64,000 nucleotides of DNA from contig JXTC01000075.1 of the NCBI GenBank assembly GCA_002914845.1, positions 392,546 through 456,545 on the forward strand. The letters are read 5' to 3'. The stretch's first letter is position 1, and every line of letters begins with the position of its first letter. This stretch comes from Trema orientale. Lineage: Eukaryota; Streptophyta; Magnoliopsida; Rosales; Cannabaceae. Under the pieces are notes generated by a model that worked only from the letters and a program-made list of their open reading frames with translations, searched no databases and was not told the DNA's origin. The position numbers and the translations under genes were made by a program. This document shows, one piece after another, positions 22,374 through 35,762 of the stretch.

Positions 22374-25300
22374 TCAGAGCAGCGCGGGAGAGATGTCCAT
22401 TGGGAAAGGATTCCCCAAAACATTGTCCATGTAATAGTGATGAGGATGTGCGGCGTCCATTACCACAAACTGCATATCTTCAGAAGGCTTCCAGTGCCTC
22501 TTCCTTTGGTTTATGAACCAATTGTTTATTTGCTTCTGATCCAGACCCGTTGATTCAGCCAGAGCCAGCTTCTGAGACTCCTGTGTTAGTTAAGATGAAG
22601 TATTAATTATGGGCTGTTAATTACGTAAATTTACTAATCACCGAGTTAATATATAGTTTGTTGGGATATTCTCGAAATGAAAATAAACGTATGCGCTACC
22701 GATGGATAAGGCCATTTGTAGTGCCTGCTCCACCAATCAAGCAACTGTTGCCTGGCCTCTTTGGGCAGCTTCCCTTTCTTCCTCTTCTTCATGAACTCTT
22801 GTTTCAGACTGCCTAAGTAGCCGCTGTACTTGCGCAAAAGTTGACCCTTAAGCTCGCGGTCTTCTGCTTGTGGATCTATGAAGTTGTTGTTCACATCAAC
22901 CTCTTCTTCGGATGAACCGGTTCGATCTATGTTAGCCTCGCAACAAGCTGATTAAATAAATACGTTATACACATAAACATAATGAGGAAAAACGGGCTTA
23001 TTTTTTTAACCAAGTTTCAAAATAAGTACTCGAATAAAGTTGGTATGCTGTCCGTAAGAACAGCATTATATAATGCACATTCAAATTAAATTTCCAGCTG
23101 ATTAATGTTCAATAACTTGTTATATATTTGTTTACATTTGTGCTCTCCTGAATAGAAAGTACCTGCTTAATCTTATGATGAGAACTGTACCCACACACAC
23201 ACACACACATTATATATACAAGTACGTGAAAAGTATCTATTCCTTTTAAACAGACTGTCAGCATTTTGCCAATTCAATTGCTAGACTTTGCTACTTATCT
23301 TGCAAGACAAATTCAATCTAAATTAGTGTTCAAGAATTCCACAAGACAAGAGCATATCATCAAAACAAAAAACTCATTTAAACTATGTAGTAACATCAAG
23401 TAAATTATATGTCAATGCCTAATATAGTCACCAGCTACTATACCTTCAGAAATTTCCTTATCCATGACGAGGAAATCCCCTAGTAGCATGATAGAAAATC
23501 AAGTAGACAGTAAAACTACTTTGAGCATGTTCACTACTACAGTTTTGAGACTGTTTTCCCAATCCACTAAGATTAAAAAATTCACAAGAGTTCCAACAAG
23601 GCTATTAGATGCCAGTTCTTATCTACGATTTTAGAATAATGCTATTTTCTGTGAATATGCATAGCTTCGTAAAAACCATATATTATTCTGGATTAATGTA
23701 TCAGGGATTTAAAAGGCCTATCAAATAAGAAAGGATAAAGATCAACATTATTCCGACTTAATCAAATTGAATCAGAAATACATCTAATTAACTAACAAAA
23801 TTAAGAAGGTTTCAAACCCAATTTGATGAAATTACATGATTTGTGATCACATCGCCTAAGGTAGTATGCAAGGTCAAAAATGCTCTTTCTTTTGGCTGGA
23901 GGGCTGTTCAAGTCAACAGATTCTCTTCACTAAACTAGACGGGGATATTACTTCACTAAGAAATCAAGCCCTACATATTTTTTTTTTCAAAACAATTCTT
24001 ACCAGAAATCAGAAAATGCTAAAAGAGGCATCCACTACACGCTAACTGCATGCAGACAAACTTACATACGTTTTCTTCTCAAGTATAGTCTACAATATTC
24101 CATATATGAGTAATTCTTCCTAAATTGGGGACTGGCAAGCACAAAGAAGAAGATCAAGCCAAAGCCATATAATAGAGAGAATGTGGTTAACTATTGTACA
24201 AAACAAACAAATTGAAGAAATACTTCATATGAAGAGCTGAGAAAAGAGTGAAATGTTGTAAATATAAAGTTGTGCAAGGATGTTTGATCGTGTGCAAGGT
24301 AGTAAAAAAGGAGTAATTCAAAACCAGTTGAATAGAACCTCACAATGCACACTATATGAAGATAAACATTGTCAAGAAAGTAATAAAATAAAGTATCAAA
24401 CCATCTCATTTCTAAGAAGGTAGTAATTAGTACAAACATATACCATCTCATTTCTGATGGAGGGTTTGACCTAAATGACATGCTTGTCTATTTATATATA
24501 GATATGACGTAAAGGAATAATTTTCTATGGCATTCCTATTATTTAGAGGATCAATTCATTGGGATTAGTAGGCTATACATGATAACAAATTAACACTAGT
24601 AAACAAATACAAAGCATGTGCAAATATGATGCAATCATGCATTATAGCCAAAGCTCATCAAACATTTTCTAAATCAAATATTTAAATTTAGAACTTTTAA
24701 TGCTCCCAAAAGAGTTAGAATAAATATCATGTATAGTTTCATAACTTACAGAGAATCAAGCTATAATCACTATGGAGGCCATTTGTGCAATGTTTAAGTC
24801 TAAACTCAACAAAGTACTCCACCAAACCATTATAACGCAGGTCTCATTGATCGAGCGGCTATGTATTAATCCAGACATTCCCTAATACGTAGATAGAATA
24901 TAATAGGCTCTGAATTCAACTCTCAGAGACAAAATATAGTTACAATCAAATGTAGACTGCTTCATGATCGATGTATGCTAAACCATGCAGATAGGAGTGC
25001 CCTTCAATTTTCTTACTTTCTTTCACGAAGCAATATGTACAGTAAACCACTATGAGAGAACTTACTAGTGACCAACATCAAGTAAAAAAAAAAAAAAGAA
25101 GATATATGCACTTAGAACATAAAGATGAAATCAGTACAACAAAATGATAAATACACCAAAAAGATACTAGTATGACATTAGCAACCGTATTTCAGAGACT
25201 GGAAATTCAGAACCACGCATTATGTTCCAGCTAGAAGTCTCAATTAGCAAGCACATTATATTATATAGCGACATTTTCCTAAACAAAAAATCGTGTTAAA

Positions 25301-27341
25301 GAAAAAGCATTATTCCGTTGCCAAATAAGCTGGTAGGGAACTTATATATGCACAAACATAAACCAGAAGCTCCCATATCTCCTTGTCTCATTGGCTTTGA
25401 ATGTCCGATTTTCTTGTACTAGTCGTACTTCTACGTACATTGGAACTTCAAGGAGCAAAAGAGATACTTTAAACGTAACTCATGTTTATTAGGGCACACT
25501 AAGATTCAAATAAATCCCAATATTAGAGATCCCCAAGTTAATTCTCTGAATTATAAGTCCAATAATAATTACAAATTGATGTTAAAACCTACAAACGTCA
25601 AAAAGCTCTATAACTTTATATTGACAGCTATAATTAGCTAGCTAGAAGATTATCCTCCCTGGCAGATAATACCATAGAGTAATTTCCATGCTATGGCTTC
25701 GTTTTAAATCTATTACAACCTGAAAGTATGAGCCCATATATTGACAAAAGACTATTCAAAAAGATAAAAAGGGAAAACAATACAAAGAGAGAAGGGCTCC
25801 TGGGAAACGAACAATTGCTCTTTAATACACCAAACACAAATAAAATCATATGAGTAAGAATTATCTAAACAACTGGTCATCTATGCATAAACACACAAAA
25901 TATACACCTCTTTAAACCCAAAAAAGAAAAAAAAAATGCAGACTTGCATCGATACCCATATTACAAAAAATATTTGCATTAAAATACAACCTGCAGGTAA
26001 GAAAAATAATAATAAAACAAGAAAAGAAAAGGAACTAAGCAACTTAAAAGGCGAGACTTGAAATAGGAAAAAAGAACCAAGCACCTGCTTAGAGAAACAA
26101 GCTTTTCCACATATATTTATAAATAAAACCTAGCTACATGGGTCCTTGGAAACAGATACACATGCATGGGCTATACCGGCTTTACCAACTAAAAAAATGT
26201 TATAATATACGAATCTATTATTAAACTAAACAATTCAAACAATTGAACACTACCAAAACCAAATGCAAATAATTAATCAAAGCAGAGAAAGAAGTTATCA
26301 CCAGAATCTGAAGAAAGCGTGAGAGCTTTGAATTGACACTCGATCCTTTGGAGAAAAAGCATGGCTTCCTTAAAGGGTTTTGAGAGCTCTTGCTCGTACT
26401 TGGTCAACATCTCACAGTAGGCCTCCATGAACTGATCCAACGCTGGATCTTCGCCGAGACAGCCAGTGCTCATGTGGCCCATTACGGCTGCCGATGAGCA
26501 AGCTTCTTCCAGTCTAGCCACCACCTCAGGTGGAGCTCCAACCTGTTGTGTATATACATACATATATAAACACACATATGACCATATTTATTAGTTATCC
26601 TAAAGAAAGGGTTTTCAACTTACACTATCGCTTTCATATTTTTCTTTTCTTTTTCGTTCCTAACATATCTATAATTAGCACTCGAAGGTGTGACAGTAAC
26701 CATAGACAAGACAACTAAAATGTTAGGTGAATGAATTCACAGATCCACACTTCTAAATAGAGAAAAAATCATGCAAACATGGATAGTATACTACTTTAGG
26801 CACTATATATCGGGACTATAAGCGCCTTAAAGTTCTTAGATATGTAATATAGTCGTTATTTTCTCCTCTTCCTTTATAATTTTTTCACCTTCTGACAGTT
26901 GACATAAGCAGCCAAGAGACGGTGGTAGTGAGGATGAGCCATGATCTTAGCCTTGAAAGAAGAAATATTGGTGGAGTCGTTGTTGTTCTCGGCCATGAAA
27001 TAACACCCACCAGTCGGGTTAATATTGCTATTGTTGTTCTGATGTTGATGATGATTGTGATGATCGTCGACCATGAAAGAAGAGGAACCGCTACTAGTAC
27101 TATTACGGTTTCGATCTTGATTGTTGGTGGGAGGTAGAGGAAGATATATTGAACTATTTGTGTCTGCATTATTAGGATTAGGATTAGGATTAATAGGATG
27201 ATGATGATGTTGATCACGATGATCATGATGATGACCATGATGGGAAGTCATTAGAGGCATCATCATCATTATTGGACATAGTCCATTACTGTTTTCTCCA
27301 AAACCCATCATGCAAGAAGTGCCATTAGAACCACCTTCCAT
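22374..27341 (-). CDS. STM: class I KNOX homeodomain protein, SHOOT MERISTEMLESS orthologue
   Basis: Nuclear TALE homeodomain transcription factor that maintains the shoot apical meristem. Four exons join in frame to 382 aa: 27341-26889, 26542-26302, 22947-22700, 22580-22374. The N-terminus ([17 protein letters not shown]) and the C-terminus ([12 protein letters not shown]) are STM-specific. A His/Asn/Pro-rich variable region spans about residues 30-125. KNOX1 starts at about 130 ([19 protein letters not shown]) and crosses the exon 1/2 junction; KNOX2 is about 155-215 ([19 protein letters not shown]). ELK is 263-284 ([20 protein letters not shown]). The homeodomain is about 285-347 with the three-residue TALE loop (YPS at the exon 3/4 junction) and recognition helix [10 protein letters not shown] at 335-344. 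Every diagnostic residue is present. The 3.35-kb intron 2 and the ~10-kb gene-free upstream region match the known extended regulation of STM. Confidence 0.97.
22948..26301 (-). other. STM intron 2, 3.35 kb
   Basis: Large intron between the KNOX2-coding and ELK-coding exons. Flanking splice sites are a GTGATA donor and a TTTAATCAG acceptor (minus strand). It holds many short TGAC words, the TALE homeodomain core, but at a density I cannot distinguish from chance. Open frames inside (24191-24481, 25881-26084) are low-complexity. No mobile element with clear boundaries seen. Confidence 0.6.
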
Positions 27342-28385
27342 TATCTCTCTCTCTCTCTCCTATCCTTAAAAAAAAACTCCCAAGTTTCACTACTACTACT
27401 TCTCACACTTTCCTCAATTAATCCTAAGAGACAAATCCTTTTTGCTACCTAAAGATGCAGGGCTCTCCCGGATTTTAAGCTACAACTTCCAGGCTTTTTC
27501 ACAGGAACATATATATGTATATATCTTTACACACATACGCACATGTGTGTAAATATATCCCAAACAGTGATAGTACTGGTCAGGTTATGTTGTATACTTG
27601 TATGTAGTATTGACAGAATTTTTTTCTTTCTTGGCAATAAAGCCTGCCCACTCACTCACTCAAACCGTATATTTTCGAAAAAAAAAAAAAAGAAGGGTGT
27701 TTTTTCTTTTGATCAAACACAGCTAATGGCAGACTATTTAAACTGATCGGTGGAGATGGAGAGTAGTACTAGTGATTACAATATAAACTCATAAAAATAA
27801 GGGTCATGTGACTGTGAAAGAAAGAAATATAAGGATTGGAATATAGAGGGGTTATAATGGTGTGAATATTGTGGTTGTGTAAGTATAGTAAGTGTGGTGT
27901 GTGCAAAGCTGTTTTACCTTCCCGATGAAAACTCTCTCCCTCTTTTCTTGCACTGCAACTGAGGCACTGCCATTACTGGCAAAGAATAAGAGAGAGAGGG
28001 AGAGAGAGAGGGAGGAGAGAGGAACGATCAAATCGAGGAAAGAGTCCAGGCGTCACCTACTGGTGATGGAGAGAGAGAGAGAGAGAGAGAGAGATGGGAA
28101 AGGTTTTTGGGGCACGGAATCACTCTATTCCATCTATCTTCTCCTGTGCCTTAGTTTGCTTCTTTTTCTTCTATTTTTTGTTTTTCTAAAAAAAATAATT
28201 TGTTTACCGCTTTGCCTTTGCTGGGGTTTGATGGCAATCTGTCCACTCGGTTTTTTTATTCGCAGTTCGCACTTTTATTTCTTGTGGCTTTCATATTCTA
28301 CTAATTTTTCTCTACATTCCAAACCCCAATTAACTCCGTCCCGTGCCACTTTTCTCTCTCTCTCTCTCAAAAATACCCCAAGGGA
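27342..28385 (-). promoter_or_regulatory. STM leader and proximal upstream region
   Basis: Begins with a CT run directly upstream of the STM ATG (27342-27360) and continues with GA/CT microsatellites on the plus strand at about 27989-28020, 28069-28094 and 28353-28368. GA/CT repeats in plant promoters can bind BPC/GAGA-type proteins, which regulate KNOX genes in Arabidopsis; a role here is inference. The 172-codon plus-strand frame across it is a product of the repeats. Confidence 0.5.
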
Positions 28386-28805
28386 GCGTCTAGTTGCTAA
28401 ACAGAAATGAAAAAGAAATATGAATGGTAATAAAAATAGCATAAGAGTAGAAATAGAATGGAAAAAAAAAAATTAATTAAGTTGTTTGATTGACATATTT
28501 GAATCAATCTCAGAATAGAGATTATTATGTTTAGTTTATTATGAAATGAAATTAACATTATATAGACGAAAATACTCCTACTATTAGAAAATTAGTACAA
28601 ATATTAAATTAGTATAAAAATTAATTTATTTATTTATTTATATATATTTTTTGCATTAGAAAATTATTTTTTTTAAAAAATAACAATTTTAAAGATAAAT
28701 ATACTATTTTCGTTCTTTTTTATTATTATAAATTATAGTAAAAATTATATATTTATATGTAATATATGAGTATGAAGTGGCACTATCTTAAAAATAATAC
28801 ATTAG
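28386..28805. other. AT-rich spacer upstream of STM
   Basis: No gene. Its left part and 29010-29235 show weak mirrored similarity (GAAATATGAATGG against CCATTC, plus TTTGATT-type words), which may be the ends of an old TIR element about 850 bp long. The match is too weak to call. Confidence 0.35.
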
Positions 28806-28901
28806 TTCTGAAAATAACATATCATGCCATGCACGGCTAAATGTGTTATTTTCAGAATCTTGAATAACACATCAGGCCGTGCATGGTCTGATGTGTTATT
28901 T
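28806..28901. repeat. two adjacent related palindromes
   Basis: Palindrome 1 (28806-28857): arms TTCTGAAAATAACA and TGTGTTATTTTCAGAA. Palindrome 2 (28863-28900): AATAACACATCAGGCC, centre GTGCAT, GGTCTGATGTGTTATT, almost perfect over 38 bp. The two share the words AATAACA, GCC(A/G)TGCA and TGTGTTATT, so they are copies of one unit. They look like a small MITE dimer about 1.5 kb upstream of STM; a protein-binding or hairpin function cannot be excluded. Confidence 0.8.
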
Positions 28902-29676
28902 TAAAAAAAAACACTCATGTTTCCTTATATATTCAACCCATCTATAATATCTAAAAACTAATATATAAGCATATTTGATGACTAAATGATATTAATTTTA
29001 AAATATGACATTATTTAAAAGGTAATTATGGCACAAAAGTATTGGGCTTGAAAAGGAAAAGTCTTTTCACCCATTTAGTTTAGGAATTCTTATTCTAGTA
29101 TTTGATAGAATTGTTATTATATTTGAATGAGTATTCTTACACCAAAAAAACAAACCAAATATGTGAATGTACTTTTCTTTGAAATTGTATTTCCATTCTT
29201 GTTGCCACTATCCCATACCAAATACTACCTAAGATTTTATTTTATCAGGTTGAGTCTTTTTTGGTCACTTAATTGGTTTAGCATGTTGATTATTATTAGA
29301 ATACAGCTTATTGCCTAATCATGCATCATGCATGTACATCATTATATTTTGAGCAAGGGCAATGCTATCGCCTATAGGGCACTACTAGTATTGGGCACCA
29401 CTTGACATTGCAAAATGTTATTAGTTAATTATAATTAAATTTTAGATGAGATTCATATGAGACTCAATTCTCAATCTACACTCAGTAACTGTCACGTCAA
29501 GTAGTGATGAACACCATAAAAGTGGCCCGTAGATTTATTCTTATATTTTTAGAAAATAATTAATAATTAAAAGTAATGATATGAGCACCACAAAAAAAAA
29601 ATCATAGATGTATATAGACATAGACATATTTATTTATTATTGATTTATTATAAATACACGTTAAGTGAAATCCAGA

Positions 29677-30317
29677 TAGACCTAGCAAAATTGGTCAGTC
29701 GGCCTGCGGTTCGTCATTGTGATCTGCGGGTTGGCCTGGCTTAGCCTGCAATGGGCCCACCGAGCTAGCCCTATATATCTAGGCCCATCGGGCTAGCTTG
29801 TATGGGCTGGCCCGGTTCGTCTCGCTAAAAATATTTTTAAAAATAAATTTAAATAAATTTTTTTTCCAATACCTATAAATACACATTCCCTCACATTTTT
29901 TTCACACTTTCAAATTTCAATATAATTCTAATTAATTTTATTAAGGTTTTTGTTTTAAAATTTTTTAATCAATTATTCAACTTATATATTTATAACTTAT
30001 TTAATTATTTTTAAATTTTTATCAATAAAAAAAATAAAACATATTATTTATTTTTTTATAAATTTTATTTTTAACTAATTATACATATAATAATTTTTTT
30101 ATTTTATTTTTTTAAAGCGGGTCAAGAACGGGCCAGTCTGTGTAGGGCCCACCTAAAAGCCCGACGAGCCTATGGACTGAGTTGGACTCCTCTGATAAAT
30201 TTTTGGGTCGGGCTGCCCTATTCTACTTTCTTAGACGGATCAGCCCGGCTCGGCCTTCTCTCTAAGCCTATTTTAAGCGAGCTGGGCGGGTCCAATCCGC
30301 CTATTTTGTTACCTCTA
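29677..30317. mobile_element. hAT-like non-autonomous element, 641 bp
   Basis: The left end TAGACCTAGCAAAATTGG and the right end, reverse-complemented, TAGAGGTAACAAAATAGG are terminal inverted repeats of the plant hAT type. Flanks AATCCAGA (29669-29676) and AATTCAGA (30318-30325) are an 8-bp target duplication with one mismatch. The arms are GC-rich (GGGCTGGCCCGG, CGGGCTAGC) and the centre very AT-rich. No coding capacity. Confidence 0.85.
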
Positions 30318-30325
30318 AATTCAGA

Positions 30326-33300
30326 AACATCAAAACTAAATCTATTAATTATAATAAGAATAGTGCCCAAAGAATCCTCATAAATTAATATTTAGTTTCT
30401 TATATATTTGTTGTGTAATAATTTGGAGTTCAGAAAATTAACAAGATATATACGGGGATAAAAGACAACATGCACGCACCCTTAAAGCACAGGGAGTTAA
30501 GCACCCCTGAATTCCTGTTATTGCCTAATGGTCCTTCTTTTTTTCTTTTCTATATTTTAAGCGAAAAATGCCAAGTGAGAGTTCTACTGACAAAAATCTC
30601 TTCCCAAGTAATATAGTAGTATAAAAAATCTCACCCTTCTCATTATTAGTCACAGTCATAGCATCTAATCTGTAATTATTTAGCATTGAAAAAAAAAGTG
30701 AGGTTCGCAGCTTAAAAAAGCTGATAAAGTTAGTGGGACAGTCCGAATGTCTCTTCCGCAATCTCTCTCTAGTCTCTATATCTATAGGCTACATCTTTTC
30801 TCTCTCTCTCTCCCCCATTAAAGGTGAAAGGCTGAAAAGTTCTTTTTACAGAGTCCCGTGGTGAATGAAATTCTGTAATTTCTATGTATTAATGCATCGC
30901 CTGGCCCCATATTGCCTCCATCCAAAACCTGTAGTACTTAGTAGTAGTACTAGCATTAGTAATTTGTATCTATAATATTTATCCAAGCTTTATTTCTTTC
31001 TTTTTTTTTTCTTTTTTCATACCAATTCAACGACATATATATACTTATTATATGTACTTATTAATTAGTCATGTACTGTAAATATAGTTTATGTTATAGA
31101 AAGAATATGATTTTGTGTGTTAATTTACATATTCCATGAGTTAGTATTATATGGCTAATTTCTATTATGGCTTAGACATCATAAGCAAAGTTTTGTACAC
31201 GTATTTTCTTGTTTGTTTCTTTTTGTGTAAGTTAACAAACATTTTCCTGCTTAATTACTACAACAACCTCCCCAGTTAATCAGTTTTCCCTTTCGAATTT
31301 TCTTTTTGTGTAATGATGCTGTTACAGTTCTCTATAAATTATGTTTTACTATTCTTTTTTTATTACTAGAAATGCTTTCAAAAGTTTAGACAGCCAATGT
31401 GGCAAGATTATTTGTCATTATCAATGATCTCTCAAGCAATGCCCCCAATATATACTACTCATTCAGCCTTAGAAAAATGCATAAATAAAATATAGCCAAT
31501 TTAATTACTGTATTAGCCATTCTGAAACCCTGTGAGATAGGAGTGAGTACCTTTGTTATCATAAAACGTAATAATTGATTTAACAGTTCCCACAAAAAAA
31601 AAAAAAAAAGATTGAATGAACTGTTCCTATTCCTATACATATTGTCAGTGATGTAGATCAGTATGGACATTTGAACTGCGAGATCTAATAACATACAGCT
31701 CCAAGATTCTTGTCGTATTATATAGCACAAGGACAAATTTTTCTTGCAATGGCAAAAGAAACTGTAAACGATGTCGTAAAGGATGAAGGAATGTCTAACA
31801 CGTAGAAATTTTCTTCAGTAACTTCATCAGAAATCAGAATAATCAGAATACTGGATTCTTTGAGTACTTTTTTTTTTTCCTCATTCCCAACGAGAGCAAA
31901 CAAAACACGAGTAAAGCGACATGAGTAGTACTTAGATTAGATTTTTTCCTAGATCGTATATACTATAATGGATTATATATAATTGGAAATAGTTAGCGCT
32001 TAGCTACTGGTTTGTATATTGTTCTGTAGTACTACTTTTTCTTCAGAATATATACCTATGATGGTAAGTTTTTAATTGGCCCTTTTTTTATATTCTTAAA
32101 AAAATAAAACCGAATTTATTCAATATAGTGTGAAGATATGACACTTCTGTTTGTTGTTTTGTTTGGTGTTTAGAGAAAATAAAAATAAAAATAAAAGTAA
32201 ATACGAACTGACATTCCTATATATATATATATTCATACTATAGATATTCATAGGTTAAGCTTTCTTTACCCCCTAATTAAGCATGTATATGAAAAGCCTA
32301 AATATTTTACCAATAAGTCAGCAGCAAATTAAATTTGAGCTTTTCTTAATTTCATCCTTATTCTCTTGAGAATTTCAGCCAAATGCCAAGCCTAAAATAA
32401 CTAAAACCCTTTCTCAAAAAAAAAAAAAATCTAATTTATAGTTAATAATATGGTTGACCAAGATAGGTATAACACTTGACCTAGTGGGTCCAAGAAATCT
32501 CCTGATAAATTTCTACAGCTGGATTGCAAATATGAATCAAATCATTCAGCAGGTTAATTAATAGAGATTTGACATTCTATCTTGAGAAAGCATTAATTAT
32601 CTGAATCCATTAGAAAGGAGTGCTTAAATACAATATTCGTTTATTAACATCCCCATAGATAAATCTCCTTGAGCCATAAATTAAGTTGCCAAATGCAACC
32701 GCACTTTTTTAGCCCTAATTTTTTCTCCTTTCTTTCTGTTCCTTTTGGATATTTTGAGGAAGTATGAAGAGGTTTGAATACTTCTGGGGCCTTGAAAAAT
32801 GGGACAGTACTAGTATTAGAATTTAGCAGAGAATTAACTTGAGGTGGTCATATATTGGCGTGGTTAGGGTTTAGGTTTAAAAGCAGAAGTAGTAGTTCAG
32901 TGACTAGGTTTAGGGTTTCAAAAGAAGAAGAGAAGAGACATAGTACGCGAATCCATCACAACAGCGTAAGAATAAGAAGCAAGGAAAGCAATTAAAGCAA
33001 AGGAGCAATTAAAAAGCATTGAGAGAATACGTCAGAATGAATAATGTGGATGGAAGCTATTGGCTTGTTTAGACTACTTTAGAGGGACAAGAACGCTAGC
33101 CTCTCCCTCTTGCCAACCAAAGCTTTTTCTGATTCACTTTACGTCACGTCTATCAACAGTTGCATGTATATGTCTTGAGATATTAACCTATTTTAAAAAA
33201 AAAAAAATCCCCCGAAGGGATCATATTGCTTCCTCATGCTACATGATCATCATGTGTCTCAAAAGTACTTTGATAATTAATAATGTAAACTCTAAACCTT

Positions 33301-35754
33301 TTTATCATGACCGGTGACCACCATCCTTTTTCTTGTTTTTTCTTGCGCTAGAAAAGTTTAATTAGACTAAGCTAATCTAATCTTTTATTTTGTCACTTAA
33401 GTAGTATATATAAAAGTAATTATTAAGTACCTCTTTTGGTATATTACCTAGCAAATCCCACAACGTCAACCCACTTTTTGTGTTCCAAAATTAGAAAGGG
33501 GATTAAATATTAATTGTCCCTTCAGGGATTAAATATTGAATAATTTGCAGCACCCGAGACAGCAATGAGAACATCACAACAGCTTCTAGACTATGAGCCA
33601 ACAACAAGAGAAGCAATTTAGTTATTTTGCAGTCAAAGATAAAGAAATAACGAATCTATTTTAATATATTAAATATAGTCATGTTACTTGATGTAATAAA
33701 AGTTAGCTGAAGAGTACCACATATGACCCTGGACAAAAATCTTGAAAATTAGCTATACTAATCTTGTTATTTATTCAATACTCCATGCATATACGCTAAT
33801 AATGTGACATTTCCCCTATGTATCATCAAAAAATTATTTAATTTTTGAGAGAGTATATAACCAAAGATTTACTATGTATATAGTGAATAATAGTAAATCT
33901 TTAATGATATGCATGATGTAAGATCTTTAATTTCTGTACATTTTTACCCATCTTTTTTTTTTTTATATCACTATCAAAGTCCACATTTATAGTATATATA
34001 GCCGGCAATTCTAACCTTGTATATGCCTCATGGTAGAGTGAGATGCTGTCAAATTTACTTGACGGGCATCAATATGATCGGGCTTAATATGACTGCTTAG
34101 TTAAAGGCGTGATGATAACCATATCTAATATTGAGTCTCTATATTGTGTAAGTGACTCGTCACTGCATCAACAGTCGATGAAGATTCGTACGAAAGCACA
34201 GTTATTTACTTATTTTCTATTCAATGAATCTTTGTGTTTTTGTCTTTATTTCAACTTCAACTTGGAGATATACGTTGGTTTTATGATCTTATCCATCATC
34301 CTGCGTTATCATATAGAAAGCCAATAGTAATAAGATAATAACAAAATTTACAAAACACCGTTGGTGGTACTACTTCTATGTGTTAACTAACATGACAAAA
34401 ACGCAAAAGACATTAAGTGGTAAATTTTTATCAAATTGTTTTTTCAAGATAATATTTAGTATCATAATCCATCCCTAAAATCTATACGATGATGAAGTTC
34501 ATTTTGACTAGAAGCATTTTAATCACAAGTATATGTGTTTTTATTTATTTGGTAACATAAAAGCTTTAATATTTTCTCTATGAGTTTAATAATTAATAAT
34601 ATAATTAACAACAATTTTTTTTTTTTACTAATTGTTTGGTCACGATAATTTCATAGATTGTGTTGTGTCTAATTACAAATTTACACTACTCTTTTGTAAA
34701 TTCCATTAATCATATCAATTAAAATATAGAGTCTAATTGGCTTTATAATTGACAAGGCAGAAACACGTATTTTGTGTATGATGCCATTGCTTCCAAAAAA
34801 GAACTAAAGCAGCATGCATATGTTTGTTTCTCTTTTTACTCCTTTTTCCTTATTTATGAAATCAACTACTTCTTAGTGTAATATTTACTTTTACGAAAGC
34901 TTATTTGTTTTGGGCATGTATTCTATTCTACTGTCATATGGCTTTGGTTCTAATCATTGTTCTCCATTGGCGAATAAAGTTAGACAATGCAAATTATACA
35001 TATATATATACATATATATATATGTATATATATCTCTACGAAACAATGCATGCATAGTTATAATGACATTCAAAGACGGAGGAAAGTTTAAGCCTTCTGC
35101 AATAATTGACGATTACCGTTAGAGTTATGTACGTACATTATATAGAGCACAGCAGCATATATTTGATAATCAATTATTCTTCCTTATGGGATCATTAAGG
35201 CAAGAAATGTTAGTAGTGGCACAAACACATGATAAAACCATAATAAAAGTGATTCATCCAATAAGTACTCTATTACTGATTTTGACTGGGAAAGAGAAAA
35301 ATCTTTTTTTAGTGATCATGATTATGAGTTAATTGTCAACTATTAGATTAATTATAGATAAATAAGCTACCCAATAAAAGGAACGTACAAAATAGTTCGA
35401 ATAAATGGTGGGTCCAAGCTTATTATTCACTTTGAACTGTCTGTGCGCCACAAAAGGGTAACCCCACCTACATTGCCAATCCTCCATAATCTTAATTATA
35501 AAAAAAAAAAGGAAAAAAAAAAAGAACTGGGTATGTGATATGACCTAAATTTCTAAACTAATTTAACTAGTTAAGGTGTTGGATGGCACCAAGTGGATAA
35601 AAACAGCAGAGGTGGGGTGTGAAATAATTGATGTTTCTCACCGCACTAATTTTGTGGTTCAATTAAAAAGACAAAACCAAAGGGGCATTGCTGTTTGCTT
35701 TTGCACAAGCAAATAAATACATAGCGATTGCTTATTATATATCTATCAATCATC
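30326..35754. other. gene-free STM upstream region
   Basis: 5.4 kb of AT-rich DNA without a supported exon. Open frames at 30525-30761, 31455-31903, 33060-33317 and 34109-34327 lack domains and splice context. Two stretches are compositionally less monotonous and are candidates for conserved regulatory DNA: 30780-30960 and 35220-35490 (with GGTGGGTCC, several ATTA cores and a TGAC). A GGTTTAGGGTTTC telo-box-like word lies at 32907-32919. TA dinucleotide runs occur at 34997-35035. Confidence 0.45.
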
Positions 35755-35762
35755 CTCGTTAG

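Noticed and set aside
26885-27238. 117-codon minus frame overlapping STM exon 1
   Set aside because: Shadow of the His/Asn codon repeats of STM in another frame; the STM frame has full family similarity.
27892-28410. 172-codon plus-strand frame upstream of STM
   Set aside because: Its Arg-Glu repeats are translated GA microsatellites and the rest is Leu/Phe-rich from T runs.
28386-29235. possible 850-bp TIR element
   Set aside because: End similarity is limited to short AT-rich words and no target duplication was found.
33060-33317. 85-codon plus-strand frame in the STM upstream region
   Set aside because: No domain, Lys run from poly-A, no promoter or splice context.
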